From NCBI RefSeq assembly GCF_026153205.1, contig NZ_JAPFBW010000048.1, forward strand, positions 1-42,199: 42,199 nt of DNA, given 5' to 3'. The position numbers and the translations under genes are program-made. Position 1 is the stretch's first letter. Every line of letters starts with the position of its first letter. Source of the stretch: Aquabacterium sp. A7-Y. Its GTDB lineage: Bacteria > Pseudomonadota > Gammaproteobacteria > Burkholderiales > Burkholderiaceae_C. Positions 1 to 7,805 of the stretch are shown in pieces. The notes under the pieces are model-generated. The model had not been told where the DNA came from. It did no database searches and saw nothing but the letters and a program-made list of their open reading frames with translations.

Positions 1-696
1 TTCGTGCTGCACACACGCCGGGCCAATCTGTCAGGCCTGATGCAGCGGCTCAACGGCATCTACACGCAGGGCTACAACCGTCGCCACGGCAAAGTGGGGC
101 ATGTGCTGCAGGGCCGATTCAAGGCGATTCTGGTCGACCGCGACAGCTACTTGCTGGAGGTCTGTCGCTACGTGGAGCTGAATCCTGTCAGGGCCGGCCT
201 GGTGGAGCAGGCAGGCCACTGGCCGTGGTCCAGCTACCGGGCGCATTGCCTGCAGTGCAACTCGCCGCCCTGGCTCGATACCGATGGTTTGCACGGTTAT
301 GTGTTGGCGCGTGAAGCGAGCACGCTGGCGCTCAAACGCCGAGCAGCACGGCGTTATGCCGACTTGGTCGCTGCGGCTCGCGATGTGCGGCTGTGGGAGC
401 AGAGCCTGCAGCGGCAGATCTATCTTGGTAACGACGACTTCGTGGCACGCATGCAGGTGATCGTCGCGGGAACGCCACGGCTTGATCAAGCGCGCGACAT
501 CGCCAAGGTTCAGCGACGCAGCGAAGGCAAGACGCTGCGGCAGTACGTTGCCGAAGCGGCAACGCGCGAAGAGGCGATGTGGCTGGCACATGCGCGCTCC
601 GGGCTGACGATGACGCAGATCGGTGAGGAACTGGGGCTGTCGACGGCACGGGTCAGTCAGCTGATCAAGCGTTATGAGCAGGGGCGTGGCACTTAA
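1..696 (+). CDS. REP-associated tyrosine transposase (RAYT), 5' end outside window
   Basis: The frame is open to the left edge, so the start and the HUH motif lie upstream. The visible part matches the Y1/Transposase_17 family: a basic GYNRRHGKVGHVLQGRFKA segment, then YVELNPVRAGLV and WPWSSYRAH, which are family hallmarks. A C-terminal extension (about residues 175-230) ends in a helix-turn-helix-like stretch (SGLTMTQIGEELGLSTARVS), as in the longer RAYTs. These are single-strand DNA nucleases linked to dispersed palindromic repeats. The stop codon at 694-696 lies inside a 25-bp repeat (690-714) that recurs at 1240-1264, so the gene is embedded in repeat DNA. Family call is firm; activity cannot be judged without the N-terminus. 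Confidence 0.85.
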   Translation, partial: FVLHTRRANLSGLMQRLNGIYTQGYNRRHGKVGHVLQGRFKAILVDRDSYLLEVCRYVELNPVRAGLVEQAGHWPWSSYRAHCLQCNSPPWLDTDGLHGYVLAREASTLALKRRAARRYADLVAAARDVRLWEQSLQRQIYLGNDDFVARMQVIVAGTPRLDQARDIAKVQRRSEGKTLRQYVAEAATREEAMWLAHARSGLTMTQIGEELGLSTARVSQLIKRYEQGRGT

Positions 697-714
697 AATT
701 TAACGCCTGGCCCC
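690..714 (+). repeat. 25-bp dispersed repeat, copy 1
   Basis: This copy contains ACTTAAAATTTAACGCC and overlaps the stop of the upstream RAYT gene. It matches the segment at 1240-1264 at 22 of 25 positions. The two copies bracket the IS3 fragment and the 18-bp array, so they may mark element ends or RAYT-related repeats. Confidence 0.6.
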
Positions 715-732
715 CAGTCGCCGATCCGTTCG

Positions 733-1122
733 GTGCGTGTCATCGAGGCCCTCAGCCGGCTTGTGAGCGAGCGCGGAGCGCCGAGATACTTGCGCAGCGA
801 CAACGGGCCAGAGTTCGTCGCGACAGCACTGCTGAAATGGGTTGTGGACCAAGGGATCGAAACCGCGCTGATCGAGCCGGGCAAGCCGTGGCAGAACGGC
901 ACCACTGAGAGCTTCAACGGGAAGTTGCGCGACGAATGCCTGTCGCTGGAATGGTTCCGCCACCGGCTGGAAGCACGCGTGGTCATCGAAGAATGGCGCC
1001 GCCACTACAACGAGGTTCGACCGCATTCAAGCTTGGGGTACAGGACGCCCCTGGAATTCGTCCGACAATCAGCCCCGCAAGGGAAACACGTCGAAGCCAG
1101 AGTCAACCCTCCAGTGGTCTGA
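733..1122 (+). pseudogene. IS3-family transposase OrfB, C-terminal fragment
   Basis: This frame encodes the last ~130 residues of an IS3-family (rve/DDE integrase) transposase. Visible motifs are RSDNGPEF (second catalytic Asp), WQNGTTESFNGKLRDECL (catalytic Glu), then HYNEVRPHSSLGYRTPLEF. The first catalytic Asp, the N-terminal half and any OrfA are missing, because the sequence upstream is already the RAYT gene and its repeat. The GTG at 733 is only the first possible start in an open fragment. It should be non-functional. It shows that IS insertion and later deletion or recombination happened here. Confidence 0.85.
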
Positions 1123-1142
1123 AGAAGCCGAGCAGGTCAGCC

Positions 1143-1231
1143 TGACCCCGTCAGCGTGTGTGACCCCGTCAGCGTGTGTGACCCCGTCAGCGTGTGTGAC
1201 CCCGTCAGCGTGTGTGACCCGTCAGCGTGAC
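1143..1231 (+). repeat. 18-bp tandem repeat array
   Basis: The unit TGACCCCGTCAGCGTGTG occurs four times without change at 1143-1214. A fifth copy with one C missing and a diverged end follows at 1215-1231, and a partial unit lies at 1258-1271. The unit core (TGACCCCGTCAGCG) also forms the junction with the truncated YD-repeat gene. There are no spacers, so this is not a CRISPR array. Confidence 0.85.
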
Positions 1232-1239
1232 CGGTGTGA

Positions 1240-1264
1240 CACTTAAGATTTAAGGCCTGACCCC
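1240..1264 (+). repeat. 25-bp dispersed repeat, copy 2
   Basis: This copy contains ACTTAAGATTTAAGGCC and differs from copy 1 at 690-714 by three bases. It lies directly against the broken 3' end of the YD-repeat gene, in the same orientation as copy 1. Confidence 0.6.
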
Positions 1265-1265
1265 G

Positions 1266-2840
1266 TCAGCGTTTACTGATCAAGGCGGTGTAGGTGGTGA
1301 CGGTGCTGATCTGGTCGCGGAAGTCGTAGGCGTAGTCGGTGCGCTGCCCGGCGCTTTTGTTCAAGCCCGGGGTCCAGGCCTGCAGGTCGGCCAGCGTCGT
1401 GGCGCCGCTGTACAGGCTGGCGTGCTGCAGGGTGCTGGCGCGCCGGCCGTGGCTGTTGTATTGGTGCTCGGTGACCCGGCCGTCGGCGTTGACGACAAAG
1501 CGCAGGTGCAACTGGCCGTCGTAGACGTAGTGGGTGGTGACGGGGTCGCTGGGCAGCAGCGCGCCGGCGCCGTCGGGGTCGGGCTGGCGGTAGCGGGTTT
1601 CGCTCAGCAGTTCGTTGCGGCTGCCGTAGCTGCGCTCGATGACGTTGCCGATCGGGTCGCGCTCGTAGGTGCGGTTGCCGTTGGCGTCGTAGCCATAGGT
1701 GGTGGCGTAGGTGCTGCCTCGCGGGTTGGCAGCGCTGATGACGTTGCCTTCGAGGTCGTAGCCGAAGGTCGTCACCAAGTTGACCGCGCCCACCGCCGGC
1801 GCCTTGATGCTTTTCAGCAGTCTGTTGCTGGTCCAGTACGCGACTTCCGTGACCTGCCCGAGCGCGTCGGTGACCTTGGTCACGCCCGCCGTGCTGTAGT
1901 CGAAGCTGGTGACACGCACCTCGCTGCCGACGGTCTCCTTGACCGCACTGACCCGCCCGCTCGTGTCGTAGTCGAAGTCGAGCTTGCTGCCGTCGCTCTG
2001 CGTCAGCGTGTTGAGGCGCCGCGAGGTGGCGTCGACATAGGTGTAGGTCGTGACGTAGGTGGCGCCGTCGGCGATGGCGTTGTCGCTGGGGCTGAGGTCG
2101 ACCGTGACGCTGGTGAGCCGGTTGACGCTGTCATAGCCGTAACGCACCCGCGTCAGCGAGCCGTCGGTCTTGACCGTGCGGATCTGCGCGATGTTCGCGG
2201 TCTTGCCCGTCGTCGTGTCGTAGTCGATATAGACGGTCTCGCCGCTGGCGGTCTGGATCTGGCTGACGAGGCCGGAGGCGTTGTAGCCAAGGGTCAGGGC
2301 CTTGCCGTCGAGGTCGGTCACGCTCTTGAGCCGCGCCTCACCGATCTCCGCCAGATCCACCACCTCGTAGACCTCGCGCACCTGACTGTCGCCGTCGGTC
2401 CAGGTCCAGCTGGTGCCGTTCCAGGCCAGCGTGTCGTGGGCGCCGCCACCTTCGGTGGTGACGTAGGCGGCACGCGCCGCGTCGTACGTGTAGAGGGCTT
2501 CGGCCCCGTCCTCGCCGATGCGCCGCACGGTGCTGCCGGCCGTGTTGACCGTGCCGGTCAAGCCGCTGATGCGCCGGCTCAGGCCCAAGCGCCAGTTGTC
2601 GCCATTGTCGTCGTCCAGCGCGCCCAGGCTGTTGTAGGTCCGCAGGATGGCGGCGTCCGGACCCGCGCTCACCAGCCATTCGTCGCGCTGCTGCACCACC
2701 AGGTTGCCCGTGCCGGCGTTGACGTACACCTGCTCGCCCGAGCGCCCTTGCGCGGCCTGGCCGACCTGTCCCCCTGCTCCGATCAGCCCCAGCGAGCTGT
2801 TGGACACACCCAGACCCTGGCCCGAAACGATTGCCGTCAT
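1266..2840 (-). CDS. YD-repeat (Rhs-type) protein, C-terminally truncated
   Basis: The 524 residues carry many YD/RHS repeat units, for example GYDSVNRLTSV, DFDYDTSGRVSAV, GYDANGNRTYERDP and HYVYDGQLHLRFVVNADGRV. Such repeats form a beta-barrel shell around a C-terminal cargo (often a toxin) in Rhs/Tc-type proteins; intact members usually exceed 1000 residues. There is no signal peptide (MTAIVSGQGLG...). Here the repeats stop abruptly: the last residues are TALISKR and the TGA comes from the CGCTGACGGGGTCA repeat unit, not from the gene. The Rhs core end and the variable tip are therefore lost. The start at 2840 is the only ATG ahead of the conserved text. It is probably a remnant; export partners are not visible. 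Confidence 0.8.
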   Translation of the reverse strand: MTAIVSGQGLGVSNSSLGLIGAGGQVGQAAQGRSGEQVYVNAGTGNLVVQQRDEWLVSAGPDAAILRTYNSLGALDDDNGDNWRLGLSRRISGLTGTVNTAGSTVRRIGEDGAEALYTYDAARAAYVTTEGGGAHDTLAWNGTSWTWTDGDSQVREVYEVVDLAEIGEARLKSVTDLDGKALTLGYNASGLVSQIQTASGETVYIDYDTTTGKTANIAQIRTVKTDGSLTRVRYGYDSVNRLTSVTVDLSPSDNAIADGATYVTTYTYVDATSRRLNTLTQSDGSKLDFDYDTSGRVSAVKETVGSEVRVTSFDYSTAGVTKVTDALGQVTEVAYWTSNRLLKSIKAPAVGAVNLVTTFGYDLEGNVISAANPRGSTYATTYGYDANGNRTYERDPIGNVIERSYGSRNELLSETRYRQPDPDGAGALLPSDPVTTHYVYDGQLHLRFVVNADGRVTEHQYNSHGRRASTLQHASLYSGATTLADLQAWTPGLNKSAGQRTDYAYDFRDQISTVTTYTALISKR

Positions 2841-3326
2841 CTTCCGACTCCCTCACCCACACCCGCGCTTGCGGGCTACTGCACTTGCTTGGTTTTAGGG
2901 ACCGGCGGGCGGGCTGCACTTGGCCCTACCTGCCAGCCATCACAACTGGCGCGGCGCTCAGGGCGCCGCTCTCCGGGTGTTTATCCAGAGCGGAAGGCAA
3001 AGGTTTAGGAGACCCCCCTTATTCAGGGGGGCAAGGGGACGATGACCAGGCGGCAGCACGACGCATCAAGCCGGAAGGCAATGCGAGGCAGCCATACCAC
3101 TTTCTTCTTGCTGGCAGGAAAGTTGGGCCAATAAGTCTATGTCGCCGTTTTGCTTTTTCCAGGGCCGCCTGGCATATGAAATACCACTGCAATACCAATA
3201 GTTGCACCTGGTATGGTCTTCAGCCTGCATGATCCCGCAGTCGGATGCGGACCTCGTTCGTGGCAGCGGCCGTGCCGACCTCTCCGGCGCAAGTGGCGCC
3301 CGACACCAGCCGAGGACAACCAGCAC
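2841..3326. other. Intergenic region between YD-repeat gene and chitinase
   Basis: Two divergent genes leave 486 bp with no convincing reading frame. It holds a C6T/AG6 hairpin (stem 3013-3019 with 3025-3031) and, nearer the chitinase, AT-richer sequence with the candidate promoter and repeated TGGTAT half-sites described separately. Confidence 0.6.
3150..3214 (+). promoter_or_regulatory. Candidate chitinase promoter with three TGGTAT half-sites
   Basis: A weak sigma70-like pair (TTGCTT at 3150-3155 and ATATGA at 3174-3179, 18 bp apart) is followed at once by ATACCA at 3181-3186 and again at 3192-3197, an 11-bp period. TGGTAT follows in the opposite orientation at 3209-3214. A CCAGG/CCTGG dyad (3159-3172) lies in the spacer. 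TGGTAT-type half-sites occur in operators of GntR/HutC-family amino-sugar regulators (NagR/DasR type), which fits a chitinase. The assignment to that family is inference. Confidence 0.35.
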
Positions 3327-4688
3327 ATGACACCCCAATCCCTCCCCACGCCTTCCGCCCGCTCCGCCCGCCTGGCCCGCCTGTTCGCTGCCGCGGCACT
3401 CGCGGGCAGCGTGCTCGCCGCCCAGGCTGCCCCGCTGTGGCAGGAAGGCCAGAGCTACAACGCCGGCACCGTCGTGACCTACAACGGCCACGACTACCGG
3501 GCCCATGTCACGCATACCGCCCACCCCGGCGCCGGCTGGAACCCGGTCGCCACACCCAGCCTGTGGAAGGACCTGGGCCCGACCTCCGGAGCACCGGCGC
3601 CCACCCCGACGCCCACACCCGCGCCGACACCGACCCCCACGCCTGCGCCAACCCCCACCCCGGCTCCGACACCTACCCCCACTCCTGCCCCCAGCCCCGG
3701 CCCGGCACTGCCCAAGCACGTGGTGGTCGGCTACTGGCACAACTTCGACAACGGCACCGGCACGATCCGGCTGCGCGACGTGCCCGACGAGTACGACATC
3801 ATCAACGTCTCCTTCGTCGAGGGCGACCGCTCGGCCCCCAACGGCACCGCGATCTTCGTGCTCGACAAGGCCTTCAACGAGGCCGAATTCATCGCCGACA
3901 TCAAGGCCAAGCAGGCCCAGGGCAAACGGGTGCAGGTCTCGCTGGGCGGCGCCAATGGCGTGATCATCCTCGACACGCCGGCCGCCCGCGACATCTTCAT
4001 CCGGACGATGGGCGAGATCATCTCGAAGTACGGCTTCAATGGCATCGACGTCGACATCGAGAACAACCTGACCATCGGCGCCGGCGAGGACTTCCGCAAC
4101 CCGCAGACGCCGCAGGCCGTGAACCTGATCGCCGGCGTCAAGGCGCTCAAGGCGCGCTTCGGCAAGGACTTCAGCGTCACGATGGCGCCCGAAACGGCCT
4201 ACGTGCAGGGCGGCTACGGCGCGGCCGGCGGGCCCTGGGGCGCCTATCTGCCGATCATCCACGGGCTGCGCAACGAGCTGACGATGCTGCACGTGCAGCA
4301 CTACAACACCGGCAGCATCACCGGCCCCGACGATCGCGCCTACAGCCAGGGCACGGTGGACTTCCAGGTCGCACTGACCGACATGCTGCTGACCGGCTTC
4401 AACATCAACCGCGACCCGAACAACTTCTTCCCGCCGCTGCGGGCCGACCAGGTGGGCTTCGGCGTGCCGGCCACCAGCGGCGCGGCGCCTGCGGGGGGCT
4501 ACATCTCGGTGGCCCAGACGCAGCAGGCGCTGGACTGTCTGATGAAGCTGGTGAACTGCGGCAGCTACAAGCCGCGCACCGCGCAGCCGAACCTGCGCGG
4601 CATCATGACCTGGTCGATCAACTGGGACCGCAGCAACGGCTACGCCTTCGCCAAGGGGCACCGCGCCTACTTCAACCGGCAGCCCTGA
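3327..4688 (+). CDS. Secreted GH18 chitinase with N-terminal chitin-binding module
   Basis: The 453-residue enzyme should hydrolyse beta-1,4 links in chitin outside the cell. Order: signal peptide (1-35, ending AAQAA), a CBM5/12-type module (36-85, with [20 protein letters not shown] and W-x-D), a Pro-Thr linker of PTPTPAP repeats (88-126), then the GH18 barrel (130-453). The barrel has the substrate strand [11 protein letters not shown] and the catalytic strand NGIDVDIE (238-245) with the acid Glu245. The first Asp of the DxxDxDxE signature is Asn238 here. Start at 3327 is chosen because the signal peptide begins there and GAGGA lies 10 bp upstream; the longer frame to 3213 adds residues unlike a leader. 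Expected chitin-inducible; see upstream half-sites. Confidence 0.93.
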   Translation: MTPQSLPTPSARSARLARLFAAAALAGSVLAAQAAPLWQEGQSYNAGTVVTYNGHDYRAHVTHTAHPGAGWNPVATPSLWKDLGPTSGAPAPTPTPTPAPTPTPTPAPTPTPAPTPTPTPAPSPGPALPKHVVVGYWHNFDNGTGTIRLRDVPDEYDIINVSFVEGDRSAPNGTAIFVLDKAFNEAEFIADIKAKQAQGKRVQVSLGGANGVIILDTPAARDIFIRTMGEIISKYGFNGIDVDIENNLTIGAGEDFRNPQTPQAVNLIAGVKALKARFGKDFSVTMAPETAYVQGGYGAAGGPWGAYLPIIHGLRNELTMLHVQHYNTGSITGPDDRAYSQGTVDFQVALTDMLLTGFNINRDPNNFFPPLRADQVGFGVPATSGAAPAGGYISVAQTQQALDCLMKLVNCGSYKPRTAQPNLRGIMTWSINWDRSNGYAFAKGHRAYFNRQP

Positions 4689-4704
4689 GCGCGCTGGGGA
4701 AGGC

Positions 4705-4722
4705 TGGCCCCGCCCGGGGCCA
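4705..4722. terminator. Hairpin between convergent genes
   Basis: TGGCCCC, loop GCCC, GGGGCCA forms a 7-bp perfect GC stem between the ends of the chitinase (plus) and DUF2306 (minus) genes. There is no T-run, so it is at best a weak bidirectional terminator. Confidence 0.35.
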
Positions 4723-4731
4723 CCTCCCGCT

Positions 4732-5583
4732 TCAAGACCTCAGCCAGTCGACGATGGCCGGCCCCCAATAGTCTTTGGTGAAGTGGTACGTGCCGAGCAG
4801 CACGAAGCTGGTCGCAGCAGCCAGCACGACGGCGGCCGCGGTCTTCACGGCGGGCGGCGCCGAGGCCTTGCGGGCCCGGATGAAAGCCTCGACCAGCAGC
4901 AGGTTCGGCAGGTAGAAGAAGAAGGCCATCACCACGTCGAAGCGGCCGGTGAAGTCGTCGGTGTGGCCGGCGCCACCGGTGGCCACCATCCAGAAGCCGT
5001 ACTCCATGCGGTACAACCAGGAGCCGATCGCCAGCGCGAACAGGCGCAAGGCCCAGGCGCGGTGCAGTTCGAAGCGCCGCGCCCGCGCGTGGCGCCAGGC
5101 CTGTGCGGCGGCCCACACCATCAAAGCACCGTACAGCGAAAACCCCAGGTCCATCGGCAGCCCGCCGACCGTTCCCTTCATCGCAATAAAACCGAGCCCT
5201 CCGAGGCCGGCCAACAGCGCCGCGCTCGCGTACAGACGCCCGATCCAGCGGTGCACCGCCGGATAGCGGGTGCGCAGCGCGCCGATCAGCTGGACGGCGC
5301 CGAGCACCAGGATCAGGCCACCGGCTCCGAAGTGCAGGCCGATCGCCAGGGTCGCGGCCGGTGTGGCGGGTTCGTACAGCCGGGGCAATATCCTGTTCCA
5401 GCGCGCCATGTCGCCATCCGACGCGGCGGCCGCGTAGAAGGCGAGGATGTACAGCCCGAAGAGCAAGGCACTGCCCATCGACGTCAGCGACAGCGCGGTG
5501 CCGCTCCAGCGCAGCGCCACGCCGGCTGCCGAGGCCCGGGGAAGGCCGTGAACAACGGCGTCGAACGATCCTGACCCTGCCAT
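4732..5583 (-). CDS. DUF2306 family integral membrane protein
   Basis: About 283 residues with roughly seven or eight hydrophobic segments. It is recognised as DUF2306 by the pattern of an early helix (GSALLFGLYILAFYAAAA), then LRTRYPAVHRWIGRLYASAALLAGLGGL and later RRFELHRAWALRLFALAIGSWLYRMEYGF. The paired HRWIGR and HRAWALR motifs resemble heme-ligand arrangements in related small membrane proteins, but no biochemical role is established. The start at 5583 (MAGSGSFDAVV) is preferred over 5619 because AGAGG stands about 6 bases before it. The gene stands alone on the minus strand, convergent with the chitinase; nothing links it to its neighbours. Confidence 0.7.
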   Translation of the reverse strand: MAGSGSFDAVVHGLPRASAAGVALRWSGTALSLTSMGSALLFGLYILAFYAAAASDGDMARWNRILPRLYEPATPAATLAIGLHFGAGGLILVLGAVQLIGALRTRYPAVHRWIGRLYASAALLAGLGGLGFIAMKGTVGGLPMDLGFSLYGALMVWAAAQAWRHARARRFELHRAWALRLFALAIGSWLYRMEYGFWMVATGGAGHTDDFTGRFDVVMAFFFYLPNLLLVEAFIRARKASAPPAVKTAAAVVLAAATSFVLLGTYHFTKDYWGPAIVDWLRS

Positions 5584-5721
5584 CCCCTGCCTCTCGTGTC
5601 GTGTCCCGGTCGAGGCCAATTATCTGCGCGGGCACCGATGCCGAGAAGCCCGCGGACGTGCGCCGCGTTCCGCACCTGACCTCAGGGGCCGCAGCCGAGC
5701 GGAGCGCGCGCTTCCTGGCCC

Positions 5722-6447
5722 TCAGGGCCGGCCCTGCATCACCCGTCCGACCCAGCCCTCGACCTTGAGCTTCTGGAAAGCCGCCCGGGTGCGCTCCACC
5801 ACCTGGTCCGGGGTCGACATGCCGTAGGCCATGTACAGGCTGGCCGTCAGTTCGTCCAGCGTCAAGACGCGCTCCAGGTCGGCACAGTTGACGCCGGCCT
5901 CCTGGCACAGCGACAGCGCGTCGTTCTCCGGCAGCGGGATGAGCTGGATCTGCCGGCTCACCAGCTTGCGGAAGTTGTCGATGTTGTGTGCCGAGACCAC
6001 GACCTTGGCAAAACCGCGGCTCTTGAGGTACTGGTGCCTCAGGTCGTCGCGGACCACGCCGACCGAGTAGCTGCGTGCGTCCTGCAGGCTGCTCACCACC
6101 ACGTCCTTGCGCTCCTTGAGCTTGTAGAGGTGGTACTGCATCTTCATGAACTCGCCCACCCACTTGAAGCCCAGCTCGCGCTCGGGCGTGCGCGCGATCA
6201 TGTAGATCAGCACGTTGGGCTGGTTGCGTGCCTGGTCGTAGGCACGTGCCCAGGGATAGAGGTTCAGGCGGTAGTCCAGTCCGGCACGCTGCAAGGTGGC
6301 CTCGACGACCTCGGTCGCCGGGCCGCTCACCTTGCCGTCGCGCAGGTAGCTGTAGGACGTCGCCTCGGTGACCGCCTGCACGGTCTGGGCTTGCGCGCCC
6401 AGGCCAGCCTGCATCGCCAGCAGCACCACCAGGAGAAATCGCTTCAT
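5722..6447 (-). CDS. Periplasmic solute-binding protein family 3 (transporter-like), second copy
   Basis: The 241-residue protein has a signal peptide (MKRFLLVVLLAMQAGLGAQAQ) and an SBP_bac_3 fold of the short type seen in orphan binding proteins: KVSGPATEVVEATLQRAGLDY, LYPWARAYDQARNQPNVLIY, ARTPERELGFKWVGE. It shares this pattern with the protein at 7796-8590, so the two are paralogues flanking the diguanylate cyclase. No permease or ATPase gene is nearby, so a sensing role (presenting a ligand to the membrane cyclase) is at least as likely as transport; that is inference. GAGGAGG stands just before the ATG at 6447. The gene begins 20 bp after the cyclase stop, so it is the last gene of the operon. 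Confidence 0.85.
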   Translation of the reverse strand: MKRFLLVVLLAMQAGLGAQAQTVQAVTEATSYSYLRDGKVSGPATEVVEATLQRAGLDYRLNLYPWARAYDQARNQPNVLIYMIARTPERELGFKWVGEFMKMQYHLYKLKERKDVVVSSLQDARSYSVGVVRDDLRHQYLKSRGFAKVVVSAHNIDNFRKLVSRQIQLIPLPENDALSLCQEAGVNCADLERVLTLDELTASLYMAYGMSTPDQVVERTRAAFQKLKVEGWVGRVMQGRP

Positions 6448-6467
6448 CGTCCACCTCCTCGAGCTTC

Positions 6468-7805
6468 TCATGACGCCACCCGGTTGCGGCCGTCCCGCTT
6501 GGCTCGGTAAAGCGCCTCGTCGGCGTGCTGCAGCAGGACGTCGAAGCGGTCCATCGTGACCTCGTCGAACTGCGCCACCCCGACACTCAGCGTCACGTAC
6601 GGCGCCGCCTCGGACCCCTTGTGCGGAATCTGCCGCTGCGCCACCGACAGGCACAGCCGCTCGCCGAGTGCCACGGCGCCGGCGCTGTCCACGCCCGGCA
6701 GCAGCACGGCGAACTCCTCGCCGCCTATGCGTGCCGGCAACTCGCCGGCACGGCTGAAGTTCTGCTTCAACACCTCGGCGACCGCCTGCAGGCAGCGGTC
6801 GCCGCTCGCGTGGCCGTAGGCGTCGTTGAAGCGCTTGAAGAAGTCGACGTCGCACAGCAGCACCGACAGCGGCTGCTGCGAACGGCGCGCGCGCCGCAGC
6901 TCGACATCCTTCATCTCGTCAAAGTGGCGCCGGTTGGGCAAGCCCGTCAGCGGGTCGCAGCGCGACAGCTCCTCCAGGCGCGCGATGGCCGATTCGAGCT
7001 CCTTGGTGCGGTCATGCACCAGTTCGGCCAGCCGGTCGCGGTGGGCGGCCAGCTCGCGCTCGTACTGGCGTTGCCGCGCCAGGTAGTCGTAGAGGCTGCC
7101 TTGCAGGTGGTTGACCCCCTCCTCCAGCCGGCTCAGCTCGTCGCGCCGCGGCGGGCGCTCGAGTTTCACGAAGTCCTGCAGCGTGTCGGGCGACATGGCG
7201 GCCAGGTGCCGCGCGATGTGCTTGACGTGCACCGTCACCGAGCGGTTGAACATCCACATGATCAAGCCGGCCAGCAGCAGCGACTGGATGATCTGGGTGA
7301 TGACGATGCTGGTGACCTCGGCCTGCAGCCGCTTCCACAGTACCCGCTCGTCGCCGTCGAGCGTCAACTCGCCGACCGGTTCGCGGGCACCTTCATACGG
7401 CTCGTAGCTCAGGGTCCGCTGCAGCGAGGGCATGCGGGCCGATCGTGTCCAGCCGGACTGGCGGTGGTCCAGCACCTCGGGCGGCCGGTTGGCCTGGCGG
7501 ATCTTCAGCTCCACACGGCCCACCGAGGCCACCTGCGCGGCGCTGGCCAGGTGGGTGCGCAGCGCGTCGCGGTCCATCTCCCAAATCGCCTTGGCGAGCG
7601 TGCGCTCGAACACCTTGTCGATCTGGGCCAGCTCCTGGCGCATCGCGTCGACCGTGGCATGCCAGGCCGACCAGGTGCGCACGGCCACCGTCACGAGCGT
7701 GAACACCAGGCAGAAGCCGATGGTGCCCAGCGCCACCTGACGCCCGAGCGAGCCGCCTCGCAAGGAGCGCGCGAGCTTGCGGCAGACGTCCCGGGCTACA
7801 GCCAT
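6468..7805 (-). CDS. Membrane diguanylate cyclase (periplasmic sensor-HAMP-GGDEF)
   Basis: The 445-residue protein should make cyclic di-GMP from two GTP. Order: short cytoplasmic start, TM1 (about 25-45), periplasmic segment (46-165), TM2 (168-187), HAMP-like segment (188-245), coiled coil (245-280), GGDEF domain (281-445). The domain has DPLTGLPNRRHF, DVDFFKRFND, and the active-site GGEEF at 361-365, so it looks catalytically competent. The allosteric inhibition site, usually RxxD five residues before GGEEF, reads RAGE (352-355), with Asp replaced by Glu. The start overlaps the end of the upstream binding-protein gene by 10 bp, and the second binding protein follows after 20 bp. The operon structure suggests periplasmic ligand control of the cyclase. 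Confidence 0.92.
   Translation of the reverse strand: MAVARDVCRKLARSLRGGSLGRQVALGTIGFCLVFTLVTVAVRTWSAWHATVDAMRQELAQIDKVFERTLAKAIWEMDRDALRTHLASAAQVASVGRVELKIRQANRPPEVLDHRQSGWTRSARMPSLQRTLSYEPYEGAREPVGELTLDGDERVLWKRLQAEVTSIVITQIIQSLLLAGLIMWMFNRSVTVHVKHIARHLAAMSPDTLQDFVKLERPPRRDELSRLEEGVNHLQGSLYDYLARQRQYERELAAHRDRLAELVHDRTKELESAIARLEELSRCDPLTGLPNRRHFDEMKDVELRRARRSQQPLSVLLCDVDFFKRFNDAYGHASGDRCLQAVAEVLKQNFSRAGELPARIGGEEFAVLLPGVDSAGAVALGERLCLSVAQRQIPHKGSEAAPYVTLSVGVAQFDEVTMDRFDVLLQHADEALYRAKRDGRNRVAS

Noticed and set aside
1143-1271. CRISPR-like array
   Set aside because: Units are directly adjacent with no unique spacers, and no cas genes are present.
3066-4661. 531-codon minus-strand frame opposite the chitinase
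   Set aside because: Shadow composition; the chitinase, with signal peptide and GH18 motifs, explains the region.
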